Below, in pieces: positions 17,087 to 25,210 of a DNA stretch of 64,000 nucleotides. The notes below the pieces were generated by a model. The model searched no databases, was not told where the DNA came from, and saw only the letters and a list, made by a program, of their open reading frames with translations. The first letter of the stretch is position 1, and every line of letters begins with the position of its first letter. The DNA lies in NCBI RefSeq assembly GCF_022919575.1, contig NZ_CP095071.1, positions 3,978,001 to 4,042,000 on the forward strand. Reading direction: 5' to 3'. This stretch comes from Gracilibacillus salinarum (GTDB lineage: Bacteria > Bacillota > Bacilli > Bacillales > Amphibacillaceae). The position numbers were made by a program, and so were the translations under genes.

Positions 17087-17536
17087 ATGATGAAAATGCC
17101 CTATGGAATAACAGGCTTTTATAGAGCAGGAGAAGCCCCACCGCCAGAAGTAGATGGAAAACAATTCAAACGAATATGCTTTGAATTGGCCCTGCAGCAC
17201 AAGGGGAAAATTATTCAGTTTACCTCTCCAGCATATCCGATCAACTTTTATAACGTGCAAGTTGAAATCAAGGAAAAACAGTTTTTCATGCTGTTAAATA
17301 AACATTATCCCTATCTGGCATTTGCTTCGGAAATTAGTGATACGAACATTACATTTATAGATATACCAGCTCTCTATGATCAGCTTACCTCCAACTATAC
17401 AGTTTTCAAAACAGATGAGCTTAGCCAGCCTATGCATAAATTTAAATCGAACCATAGTTTAAGCAGTGCGGAAATTAGTCAGATTGATTGGGTACATGAC
17501 AAAGTTGGTCATGTAATTTTTAATTTTTTTGATTAG
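17087..17536 (+). CDS. Hypothetical soluble protein
   Basis: A protein of about 149 residues with no membrane segment. The N-terminus GFYRAGEAPPPEVDG and the central FYNVQVEIKEKQFFMLLN suggest a compact alpha/beta fold. No known family was recognised. The exact start is unsure: ATGs at 17087, 17090 and 17096 all lack a strong ribosome binding site. It is probably translated from the transcript of the small membrane protein just upstream. Confidence 0.6.
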   Translation: MMKMPYGITGFYRAGEAPPPEVDGKQFKRICFELALQHKGKIIQFTSPAYPINFYNVQVEIKEKQFFMLLNKHYPYLAFASEISDTNITFIDIPALYDQLTSNYTVFKTDELSQPMHKFKSNHSLSSAEISQIDWVHDKVGHVIFNFFD

Positions 17537-17631
17537 ATATGAGTGATGAGCTTTGATTTATTCAGCGTAATAAATCAAATGATAGAAGTGGAGAAAGATA
17601 GGACTCCATGCAGAAAGAAGGGCGCTATAAA

Positions 17632-17966
17632 ATGGAATTTGAATTTGGTGACTTTGCTATTGTTTTACCTTCTCTCGACATAACAATTATTGCAATTATT
17701 GTTATTTTCTTTTTGGTAAGGTGGAGTAAACAATTCAACGGGTCAGGTATTAAAGTTTTTCTTTATTTTTTGATTAGCACGTACGTAACTCCAATATATT
17801 CTCGCAGTACAATGGAAGGTGTCTTTGAGCTGTGGATTCCCTTGGGATTTATAGCAGTTTCATTTACTTGATTCGTAGTAAAAGTAACCATCCATCGAAA
17901 ATGAAAGCAAGTATTTTAGGACTTTGCGTAGCAATTTATCAGCTGGTTCTTCAATATGCTGGTTAA
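17632..17966 (+). pseudogene. Small membrane-protein gene with a frameshift
   Basis: The ATG at 17632 opens a frame with two hydrophobic segments that stops at 17871 (...GFIAVSFT). In another frame the sequence continues without a stop as YLIRSKSNHPSKMKAS, then a further hydrophobic segment, to TAA at 17966. Loss of one T in the run near 17863-17865 explains the break. The rebuilt protein would have about 111 residues and three or four membrane segments, in the style of YesK-like proteins. A sequencing error is the alternative. Confidence 0.65.
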
Positions 17967-17984
17967 TTGGAGGCACATAATCAT

Positions 17985-18022
17985 AAAAAGAGACCGTACA
18001 GTAATCTGCACGATCTCTTTTT
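17985..18022. terminator. Bidirectional terminator
   Basis: An inverted repeat AAAAAGAGACCGT/ACGATCTCTTTTT between converging genes, with A and T runs on both sides. Confidence 0.85.
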
Positions 18023-18057
18023 AAATGAGACTATGGTAAAGGCTAGGATAACTGCCC

Positions 18058-18219
18058 TTATAAATCAGGATTTTCATTTTTTGCCTGATTTACTTTCGGT
18101 TTTCGATAGCCACCAGCAATATCTGCTCGTTTAAATTCTTTTGAATAAATAACTTCCTGAGCATCTGATGGTTCATTCCCATTTATTCCGATTGGTTGAT
18201 ACTGTGTCTTTTTAGACAT
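18058..18219 (-). CDS. YfhE-like small protein
   Basis: A 53-residue hydrophilic protein. AQEVIYSKEFKRADIAGGYR in the middle resembles the small Bacillus protein YfhE, from memory of that family. AGAAAGGATG precedes the ATG on the minus strand. It faces the terminator at 17985. Function unknown; it is probably a sporulation or stationary-phase small protein. The rest of the gap up to the PadR promoter holds nothing recognisable. Confidence 0.7.
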   Translation of the reverse strand: MSKKTQYQPIGINGNEPSDAQEVIYSKEFKRADIAGGYRKPKVNQAKNENPDL

Positions 18220-18402
18220 AATGTTTCATCCTTTCTGTTGGAATCGGGTTATATATATGAATTACCCTGCGAATTTGAGTAATAAACATAGACCAAAAAA
18301 TTTTCTTCTTGCATTATGGGATAATTATATATGATGTACTGTCCGGAAATGAATAAAAGCTAGATCTGTGTTTATTTTGAAATGCCGTTATAAAAAATGC
18401 GC

Positions 18403-18445
18403 TTGACAATCACAACTAATCTGCATTACTATATACTAGTAGTAA
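18403..18445 (+). promoter_or_regulatory. padR promoter and putative PadR operator
   Basis: TTGACA (18403-18408) with a possible -10 TACTAT (18428-18433, 19-bp spacer). An inverted repeat TTACTA...TAGTAA lies at 18426-18445 and is followed by AGTAATACAG. A related sequence, AGTACTAAGTGATACAG, precedes the ABC genes at 19654-19670, so both promoters may bind the same regulator. Confidence 0.6.
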
Positions 18446-18500
18446 GTAATACAGAATACATGTATAACAGAGTACTAAAAAAAGAGAATACAAAAGAGGG

Positions 18501-18845
18501 ATGAATGTGGAAAATAACACCGAAATGATGAAAGGGGTGCTCGAGGGTTGTGTGCTGGAGATCATCAGCCGAGGAGAAACGTACGGCTATGAAATCACAC
18601 AGCAGCTGCGAAAGCTTGGCTTCACCGATGTAGTGGAGGGCACCGTCTATACGATTACAATGCGGCTGGAGCGAAACAATCTGGTCGACATCGAGAAAAA
18701 AAGATCCACCGTTGGACCGCCGCGAAAATTTTACACACTTAACGCAGCGGGTCAGGATCATCTTGCGCTTTTTTGGAGGAAATGGGAATTCATTTCGGAC
18801 AAAATGAATGAACTGAGAACGAAAGAAATTAACAGGAGTAATTAA
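18501..18845 (+). CDS. PadR family transcriptional regulator
   Basis: A 114-residue winged-helix repressor. MMKGVLEGCVLEIISRGETY, then GYEITQQL and TVYTITMRLERNNL are the PadR helix-turn-helix and wing, and KFYTLNAAGQDHL is the usual end of the wing domain. It is the first gene of a PadR/DUF1048/DUF1048 set, with the ABC exporter genes next, a common Bacillus arrangement in which PadR senses a drug-like ligand. The start could also be the GTG at 18507, better spaced from AAGAGGG. Confidence 0.93.
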   Translation: MNVENNTEMMKGVLEGCVLEIISRGETYGYEITQQLRKLGFTDVVEGTVYTITMRLERNNLVDIEKKRSTVGPPRKFYTLNAAGQDHLALFWRKWEFISDKMNELRTKEINRSN

Positions 18846-18868
18846 CATGTGTGGAAAGGAGACTGTAA

Positions 18869-19222
18869 ATGAACTTTTTTGAAAAAGTAACGGGCAGTGA
18901 TATGACGAAACAAATGAAGGGTTTTGATGCACGAGCAAAGGGCTTGCCTGCTGATTATCAAGCTGCTTGGGAAGAAATAAAAAGTAATCTTTGGCTTCAT
19001 GGCGATTTCACTGGTCGTAATTTGATGCCGATTATGGACAGCGCACTTGAACTGCTTGAAGTAACAGCAGCAGACGGCCAGCGTGTAGAGGAAGTATTAG
19101 GGGATGATATCAAAGGCTTCTGTGCGGCGCTTGTTGGGGACGAAGGTGCAAAATCATATCGAGATAAATGGCGTGAGCAGCTTAACAGGAACGTAGCAAG
19201 AAAATTAGGAGGACTAAAATGA
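18869..19222 (+). CDS. DUF1048 family protein
   Basis: A 117-residue helical protein of the DUF1048 family. It contains KGLPADYQAAWEEIKSNLW and GDDIKGFCAALVGDE, the family's repeated helical motifs. Such proteins are almost always encoded between a PadR regulator and an ABC exporter; their role is unknown. GGAAAGGAGAC precedes the ATG, and the next DUF1048 gene overlaps it by four bases. Confidence 0.9.
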   Translation: MNFFEKVTGSDMTKQMKGFDARAKGLPADYQAAWEEIKSNLWLHGDFTGRNLMPIMDSALELLEVTAADGQRVEEVLGDDIKGFCAALVGDEGAKSYRDKWREQLNRNVARKLGGLK

Positions 19223-19551
19223 GTATCAAAAAAATTATCGAAGGCAAAAAAGAATGGAGAGCCCATGTTTCCCGTGTGAAGGCACTTCCGCAGGATTACC
19301 AGATTGTCTATAAAGAGATGCAAAAATATCTCTATAAAGTCGGCCCTGTTGAGTTACATGAAGGGATAGGACCGCTCTCAGAGATTCTCCACTTCTTTGA
19401 AGAAGGTGTAGCTGATGGAAAAAGTGTGCTTGAAATCACAGGATCAGACGTTGCTGCTTTCTGCGATGCGCTGATTGAAGACTCAAAAACTTATGCGGAT
19501 CTCTATCAAGAATCGGTCAAACACAAAGCAGATAAGGCTAAGAAAAAATAA
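19219..19551 (+). CDS. Second DUF1048 family protein
   Basis: A 110-residue paralogue of the previous gene, with KALPQDYQIVYKEMQKYLY and GSDVAAFCDALIEDS matching the same two blocks. The ATGA overlap indicates translational coupling, so the two products may act as a pair. A gap of about 160 bases with a possible operator separates it from the ABC genes. Confidence 0.9.
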   Translation: MSIKKIIEGKKEWRAHVSRVKALPQDYQIVYKEMQKYLYKVGPVELHEGIGPLSEILHFFEEGVADGKSVLEITGSDVAAFCDALIEDSKTYADLYQESVKHKADKAKKK

Positions 19552-19646
19552 CATGCACTTTATCACTATGAAACAAATCGCAGATAATTTAGACTGAATA
19601 GCTGGGTATAACGGTGCGTTACCAACTTTAGTATTCAGTTTTATTT

Positions 19647-19670
19647 TTACTTTAGTACTAAGTGATACAG
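19647..19670 (+). promoter_or_regulatory. Putative PadR operator before the ABC exporter
   Basis: ACTTTAGTACTAAGT is a near-perfect dyad followed by GATACAG, and the block TAAGTRATACAG is shared with the padR promoter. No strong -35/-10 pair was identified here. Confidence 0.5.
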
Positions 19671-19713
19671 ATTATCAGTAAGACTAAATAGTGGGATGAA
19701 GGAGGAAAAACGT

Positions 19714-20487
19714 ATGAACAATACAACGATTTCTGTTAAGAGATTGCGAAAATCCATTAAAGGCAAGGACGTTTTAAAGGGGGTGGATTTTAAAATGCAA
19801 CGTGGCGAAATTTTTGCCCTGCTTGGTTCAAATGGAGCGGGCAAGACGACGACGGTTAACATTCTCTCAACGCTAATGAAGTCAGATGATGGGGAAGTAA
19901 GTATTAGCGGCTTTGACGTACAACTTCAGCCTGATTCTGTACGCCAGATCATTAGTCTGACAGGACAGTTTGCCGCTTTAGACGGTATGCTGACAGGGAG
20001 GGAGAATCTGCAAATGATTGCTAAGTTAAGAGGAGTTCCCCATTCTGCCCAAGTCGCTGAGGATCTGCTTGCAAGATTTGGCTTGATGGATGCGGCCAAC
20101 ACCCGAGCAGATAAATACTCCGGCGGGATGAAGCGGCGGTTAGACATTGCAATGAGTTTGATTGGTAATCCTGTTGTTATTTTTCTTGATGAACCGACGA
20201 CAGGGCTTGATCCCGAAGCACGACAGAAGGTCTGGAATACAGTTAAAAAGCTTGCAGACGGTGGGACGACGATTTTGCTGACCACCCAATATCTTGAAGA
20301 AGCCGAACAACTGGCAGACCGTATTGCCATCCTGCATGAAGGAAAAATTATCACGACCGGCAGCCTGGCAGAGATCAAGGAGATGTTCCCACCAACGAAA
20401 GTGGAATACATCGAGAAACAACCAACTTTAGAGGAAATATTTCTCGCGATCGTCGGCAAAAAAGGAGGAGATCTAAATGAAAAATAG
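19714..20487 (+). CDS. ABC transporter ATP-binding protein, DrrA-like
   Basis: A 257-residue ATPase of a drug-export ABC transporter. It has Walker A GSNGAGKTTT, the signature YSGGMKRRLDIA, Walker B VIFLDEPTTGLDP and a switch histidine replaced by Gln (LLTTQYLEEAEQ), which is common in the DrrA group. The ATG at 19714 is chosen because AAGGAGG stands ten bases before it. It overlaps the permease gene by 11 bases. Confidence 0.95.
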   Translation: MNNTTISVKRLRKSIKGKDVLKGVDFKMQRGEIFALLGSNGAGKTTTVNILSTLMKSDDGEVSISGFDVQLQPDSVRQIISLTGQFAALDGMLTGRENLQMIAKLRGVPHSAQVAEDLLARFGLMDAANTRADKYSGGMKRRLDIAMSLIGNPVVIFLDEPTTGLDPEARQKVWNTVKKLADGGTTILLTTQYLEEAEQLADRIAILHEGKIITTGSLAEIKEMFPPTKVEYIEKQPTLEEIFLAIVGKKGGDLNEK

Positions 20488-21226
20488 AACAGGGGTATTG
20501 CTGGGACGTTTAATGCGGAATATCATGAGAAGTCCGGATACAATTATCACGGTAGCAGTGACGCCGATCATGATGATGCTGTTGTTTGTCTATGTATTTG
20601 GTGGTGCAATCGAGACAGGAACGGCCAATTACGTCAATTATTTATTACCGGGCATCTTACTGATCACGATAGCATCAGGCGTCGCATACACCTCCTTGCG
20701 ACTATTTAACGATGTAAAGAGCGGGCTGATGACGCGTTTCACTACGATGCCGATCAAACGTTCTTCCATATTGTGGGCACACGTGTGGACCTCACTTATA
20801 TCCAATGCGCTCACTATCGCTATTGTTATCCTCGTTGCGTTACTAATGGGCTTCCGTTCGAATGCAGGTGTTTTCGATTGGCTCTCAGTAATAGGGATAC
20901 TCGGATTGTTTACACTGGCACTGACGTGGCTTGCCGTCATTCCTGGATTGACGGCAAGATCGATGGAAGGCGCAACAGCATATTCGTATCCGTTGATTTT
21001 CCTGCCATTTATCAGTTCGGCATTTGTTCCGACCGAAACCATGCCTGCGATTGTACGTGCGTTCGCGGAGAATCAACCTGTGACATCTATAGTGAATTCG
21101 ATTCGAGCCCTTTTGTATGATGGGGTTGTTGATAGCAGTATTTGGATTGCGCTTGGTTGGTGTTTGGCTATTATGGTTATGGCTTATTTTGTTACTGGAA
21201 AAGTGTTTAAACGGCAGTTACGATAG
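20477..21226 (+). CDS. ABC-2 type permease, DrrB-like
   Basis: A 249-residue membrane protein with six hydrophobic segments and the ABC-2 core ...PGILLITIASGVAYTSL and FISSAFVPTETMP. It forms an exporter with the preceding ATPase, probably for a lipophilic drug or peptide, under PadR control. AAAGGAGG sits inside the end of the ATPase gene before its ATG. Confidence 0.94.
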   Translation: MKNRTGVLLGRLMRNIMRSPDTIITVAVTPIMMMLLFVYVFGGAIETGTANYVNYLLPGILLITIASGVAYTSLRLFNDVKSGLMTRFTTMPIKRSSILWAHVWTSLISNALTIAIVILVALLMGFRSNAGVFDWLSVIGILGLFTLALTWLAVIPGLTARSMEGATAYSYPLIFLPFISSAFVPTETMPAIVRAFAENQPVTSIVNSIRALLYDGVVDSSIWIALGWCLAIMVMAYFVTGKVFKRQLR

Positions 21227-21276
21227 GTGGACCTTTGAGTTCGCAGTTTCATCCGTATAGAGTGCTAAATATTAAG

Positions 21277-21315
21277 AAACACCTCTTCCGTATTTTGAAA
21301 AAGGAAGAGGTGTTT
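21277..21315. terminator. Bidirectional terminator
   Basis: A perfect 13-bp stem AAACACCTCTTCC/GGAAGAGGTGTTT between converging genes. Confidence 0.9.
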
Positions 21316-21318
21316 GTA

Positions 21319-21861
21319 TTATACGTATCGCTTCATCCACTCTTGTAAATTAGCCATCACATTATCTAAGAAGGCGATCGTAGATTCATCTGTTAAGTTG
21401 CCTTCTGTGTCAAATTTCGTATGCACAGCTCCTACATATACTTCATTGGCACTAAGCACTGGCGAATCTAATCCAGGCGCAAATAAAATATCTCGTAAAT
21501 GCATCTGTGCTTTAACGGAGCCTAATGCTCCCATAGAAGTTCCCATAATAATAGAAGGTTTTCCAATCATTACTTGATCCACACGGCTCAACCAATCAAT
21601 CGCATTTCCTAGTACACCTGGGATGGAAGAGTTGTACTCGGGAGTGATCCAAAGTACGGTGTCCGCTTCTTTTACTTTTGCTTTGAAATCAAGCACCTCT
21701 TGTGGTGCATCTAATTCGTTATCCTGGTTATACATTGGAAGAGGACTTAAATCTAGAATTTCTACCTCGACCTGATCTGCATAGCGATTTTGCACGTGCT
21801 TCGCTAGCTGTAAATTATATGAATCTTTACGTATACTTCCTACAATAGCTGCTACTTTCAT
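21319..21861 (-). CDS. NADPH-dependent FMN reductase
   Basis: A 180-residue flavodoxin-fold reductase. GSIRKDSYNLQLAKH binds the FMN phosphate, and TPEYNSSIPGVLGNAIDWLSR is the family signature around the isoalloxazine ring. Relatives reduce azo dyes, quinones or chromate. The gene is monocistronic, with AGGAGGT before the ATG on the minus strand. Confidence 0.93.
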   Translation of the reverse strand: MKVAAIVGSIRKDSYNLQLAKHVQNRYADQVEVEILDLSPLPMYNQDNELDAPQEVLDFKAKVKEADTVLWITPEYNSSIPGVLGNAIDWLSRVDQVMIGKPSIIMGTSMGALGSVKAQMHLRDILFAPGLDSPVLSANEVYVGAVHTKFDTEGNLTDESTIAFLDNVMANLQEWMKRYV

Positions 21862-22165
21862 CGTATACCTCCTGAAAATAAATAGTGATGAGCAATTCTT
21901 ATTCTATCTATACGACCAACATCAACAATCACGAAATGCCGGCGCTAATCATGTATTATTCGTTGCACATACAAGTGATAGTTTACCAAGATAGAATAAT
22001 AGGTGCAAGTAGGGAGTCTTAGCTAGAAAGGGAGCATTCCATCGTATTATAAAAAGTATACCTATGGAATAATACAAAAAGGTTATCAGAGCCTGTTTCT
22101 GACAAGGTAAAGAAAGTATATTAGTAGAGTCATAGAAGTAAATATGCTGAACGTGAGGGTGGGTT
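21862..22165. other. Non-coding stretch upstream of a MITE-like repeat
   Basis: No gene seen. A dyad ATTCCAT...ATGGAAT lies near 22034-22074. An 87-codon minus-strand frame runs through the repeat and lacks a ribosome binding site, so it is not called. Confidence 0.4.
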
Positions 22166-22313
22166 CTTATAATATGGATTATGTCAACCAGCCTAGCTGA
22201 AACCGTGCCCACAGGACGCTGAGCCTATTTCCGGAGCTTTGCTAAGCAGATAAATTATATCAAAATGGCCATTTTGCCATACAGCCTTAGCCTTACATAA
22301 TCCATATTATAGG
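22166..22313. repeat. MITE-like repeat with 19-bp terminal inverted repeats
   Basis: CTTATAATATGGATTATGT (22166-22184) and ACATAATCCATATTATAGG (22295-22313) pair at 18 of 19 positions around about 110 bp with no reading frame. The right half (ATTATATCAAAATGGCC, and AGTTGTATA just outside) resembles 63474-63535. No clear target duplication was found. Confidence 0.7.
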
Positions 22314-22399
22314 TAGTTGTATATTTTTTCTTTGATAGAACGAAAGGACTTTCCTGTTTTTTTCTAATAACACCTTCTTGTAGAGAAGTTCGCTAACCC

Positions 22400-23470
22400 T
22401 TACGAATACACAACTTCCTTCTGCTCCTCTTTAACGGCAACCTTCAACTGCAACACAATCCGTTCTCCCAGTCGAAATTTCTCCATCATCCCGCTATGCA
22501 CAACCCAATCCATCCCATCAGCCTGAACGGTATAATGGATCTCTTTTCCTTGATATTGAACACTGGTAATTTCGCCTTCAATCCCTTGCTGATCCTTCAC
22601 AATCTCAAGCTGCTCTGGTCGAATTGGATAAATTCCCTGTTTCTTCAATGGAATCGAAACACCTAAGTCCGGCCATGTAATAGCGGGATAGGAGGCAGGT
22701 GTGAATTGATCGCTCTCCCACGTTCCTTGAATTAAATTCGCTTTTCCAACAAAATTAGCAACAAAGGCTGTTGTTGGGCGGCTGTATATCTCCTGTGGTG
22801 TACCAATTTGTTCGATCTTTCCCTTATTCATGACGACAATCCGGTCAGCCATTGCTAACGCTTCTGCTTGATCATGGGTGACATAGACGATTGTGGCATT
22901 CGTGAGATGGTGTAGTTCTTGAATTTCTTTACGCATCTCCATTCGCAGCTCTGCATCAAGATTGCTGAGCGGTTCATCCATTAATAAAAGCTCTGGTTTT
23001 GGTGCAATCGCCCGTCCCAACGCCACTCGCTGTTTCTGTCCGCCTGATAATTCATTAGGCATCCGGTTCGCCAGCTCGGTTAGTTCAATAATTTTCATTA
23101 CCTCATCCACTCGCTTAGCAGTGTTGGCGCGAATATCTGCCGGTACATACTGATGATGAAGCAGAGGGAATTCGATATGTTTTCGAACATTCAGATGTGG
23201 CCATAGCGCAAATGATTGAAACACCATCCCGATATTCCGTTTTTCCGGTGGGAGCGTGACATACTTAGTACTTACTTGCTGATCGCCAATCGTAATACTT
23301 CCATCTGATGGCGAGTCGAAACCTGCCAGTAAGCGCAGTAAGGTTGTTTTGCCACACCCTGATGGACCGAGAATGGCGATGAATTCGCCGTCCTGAATGG
23401 AGATATTGATGTTCTGTAAAGCGGTGGTCTGATCAAATTTTTTCAATAAATCTTCGATAATGGTGGTCAT
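22400..23470 (-). CDS. ABC importer ATPase, FbpC/PotA-like
   Basis: A 356-residue ATPase with Walker A GPSGCGKTTL, Q-loop QSFALWPHL, signature LSGGQKQRVALGRA, Walker B LLLMDEPLSNLD and a C-terminal TOBE-like domain. This is the layout of iron(III), spermidine or phosphonate importers. The ATG at 23470 overlaps the permease stop (ATGA), so the upstream-extended frame to 23497 is not used. It is the last gene of a three-gene operon. Confidence 0.94.
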   Translation of the reverse strand: MTTIIEDLLKKFDQTTALQNINISIQDGEFIAILGPSGCGKTTLLRLLAGFDSPSDGSITIGDQQVSTKYVTLPPEKRNIGMVFQSFALWPHLNVRKHIEFPLLHHQYVPADIRANTAKRVDEVMKIIELTELANRMPNELSGGQKQRVALGRAIAPKPELLLMDEPLSNLDAELRMEMRKEIQELHHLTNATIVYVTHDQAEALAMADRIVVMNKGKIEQIGTPQEIYSRPTTAFVANFVGKANLIQGTWESDQFTPASYPAITWPDLGVSIPLKKQGIYPIRPEQLEIVKDQQGIEGEITSVQYQGKEIHYTVQADGMDWVVHSGMMEKFRLGERIVLQLKVAVKEEQKEVVYS

Positions 23471-25197
23471 GTCCGTTTCCCTACCTTTCTGTTCCAATAG
23501 GACTGTGATACATATAAAATGATAAAGCCTAAGATAATCAACAACACAATCAGACTTGAAAAAGCGGTGGTATAAGTAGTGTAACCTGCCTGTTCGAAGC
23601 CGAAGATCACGACGCCAATCGTTTCTGAATTAGACGACCAAAGTAAGGAAGACACAGTGAGCTCGGTTAAAGCACTGAGAAAAACGAGAAAAGCACCAGT
23701 TAGTACCCCCGGAATAAGCAGTGGCAGCAGAATCTTGCGCCACTTTGACCAGCCCTTCGCTCCGCTCACATGCGCCGCCTCTTCCATCGACAGATCGACC
23801 TGCATGACGGCAGTAATGCTTCCTCTAACTTGTAAAATTAAAAATCTCGTGATATAAGCGATAAAAAGGATCATGATCGATCCGTAAATGCCAGGGTTCC
23901 AACCAGGCACAGGCTCCATCCAGGCGAAAATCATCGATAAGGCCATCACTGTTCCCGGCAGTGCATATGGCAATCCAATCGACACCTCGGTAAACTTACT
24001 TAAAAAATTTGGCTTTCGTACACGAAGATAGGCAATAGCTGTACCGATCACGATCCCGACAGCAGCTGTCACACCGGCGAGCATAGCGCTGTTCCCAAGT
24101 GCTTCCTTTGCTTTGGAGCTTGTATTAAGGATAAATTGATAGTTTTCTAAGCTGATAGTTTGTAAGGTGAAATCAACACCATACGCTGTGATCAGTGATG
24201 TCATACCCATTGAGATTAGTGGGACGACACCGGTAACGAAGAATAAGACCCAGATGATCAGTTCGACCAGCCACTTTCTTTTTCCAAGAAAATAACGCGG
24301 TTGCTTGTCTTCGATTGTTGTTTCTAACCGTTTAGATTTTCGTAAAAACAGCCATTGAATTGCTGTTCCGATTAATGCCACAATTCCTAGTAATACGGAA
24401 AAGGTTGCTGCTCTGGAGAAAGCAGAAGGACCGAAGCCGACTACTTGCTGATAAATATAAGTACTTAACACATTTATTTGCGCTGGTATACCGAGAAAAG
24501 CTGGAATGCCGAAGTTATCCAGGTTTGCCAGAAACGCAAGAAATCCGCCACTGACAATGCCGGGCAGGGCAAGTGGCATGTTTACTTTTCGAAAGGTGGT
24601 CGATCGTTTTGCACCTGAAGCCCGTGATGCTAACTCAAGCTCTCGCGGTATTTTGCGGAAGACACTGACCGTAAGTAGATAAACAAGTGGATAATGGGAA
24701 AAACCAAGCACAAAAATGATGCCTGCCAGACTGTATAAATCAATAGGCTCCACACTGAAAGGGGGCAGAGAAGCAAGCTTCATGTACAGCCCGTCCGTTC
24801 CTAGAAATTGTGTCCAGGCTAAGGTTGTAATATAGGACGGGATCACAAAGGGGAGTACGATAAAAATCTGCATGACCCGTTTGGCTCTGATATCGGTGTA
24901 AGCTACTAACCATGCCAGTGAAACACCAATAATTAGGGAAACAACTGTAGATCCTGCAACCACCAATACTGTATTCTGTACGACCTGCCATGTGGCAGCA
25001 TCCTGCAGAATGGTCGTGTAATTTAAGAAAGTTAGATTTCCATCCGAAGTGAAGCTAAGCATGATTAAGCGATAAATCGGTAATAGAAAAATTGCACAAA
25101 TGGCAAGTATCGCTAAAATCTTGATCATGTTTTTATAAGAAAAAAGAGAACGTAATGCCTGGTTCGGCATTACTTCTCTATGGTTATGATTGGCCAT
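23467..25197 (-). CDS. Fused two-domain ABC permease, FbpB-like
   Basis: A 576-residue permease with about twelve membrane segments, made of two homologous halves. Each half has an EAA-type loop (ELASRASGAKRSTTFRKVNMP and MEEAAHVSGAKGWSKWRKIL). Fused permeases are typical of FbpB/AfuB-type importers. ATG 25197 follows GGATGAGGA; the longer TTG frame at 25221 overlaps the binding-protein gene and lacks a site. It works with the ATPase at 22400 and the binding protein at 25211. Confidence 0.93.
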   Translation of the reverse strand: MANHNHREVMPNQALRSLFSYKNMIKILAILAICAIFLLPIYRLIMLSFTSDGNLTFLNYTTILQDAATWQVVQNTVLVVAGSTVVSLIIGVSLAWLVAYTDIRAKRVMQIFIVLPFVIPSYITTLAWTQFLGTDGLYMKLASLPPFSVEPIDLYSLAGIIFVLGFSHYPLVYLLTVSVFRKIPRELELASRASGAKRSTTFRKVNMPLALPGIVSGGFLAFLANLDNFGIPAFLGIPAQINVLSTYIYQQVVGFGPSAFSRAATFSVLLGIVALIGTAIQWLFLRKSKRLETTIEDKQPRYFLGKRKWLVELIIWVLFFVTGVVPLISMGMTSLITAYGVDFTLQTISLENYQFILNTSSKAKEALGNSAMLAGVTAAVGIVIGTAIAYLRVRKPNFLSKFTEVSIGLPYALPGTVMALSMIFAWMEPVPGWNPGIYGSIMILFIAYITRFLILQVRGSITAVMQVDLSMEEAAHVSGAKGWSKWRKILLPLLIPGVLTGAFLVFLSALTELTVSSLLWSSNSETIGVVIFGFEQAGYTTYTTAFSSLIVLLIILGFIILYVSQSYWNRKVGKRT

Positions 25198-25210
25198 GCT
25201 GTCCTCATCC

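Noticed and set aside
21949..22212. 87-codon minus-strand frame as a gene
   Set aside because: It runs through the inverted repeat of the MITE-like element and has no ribosome binding site.
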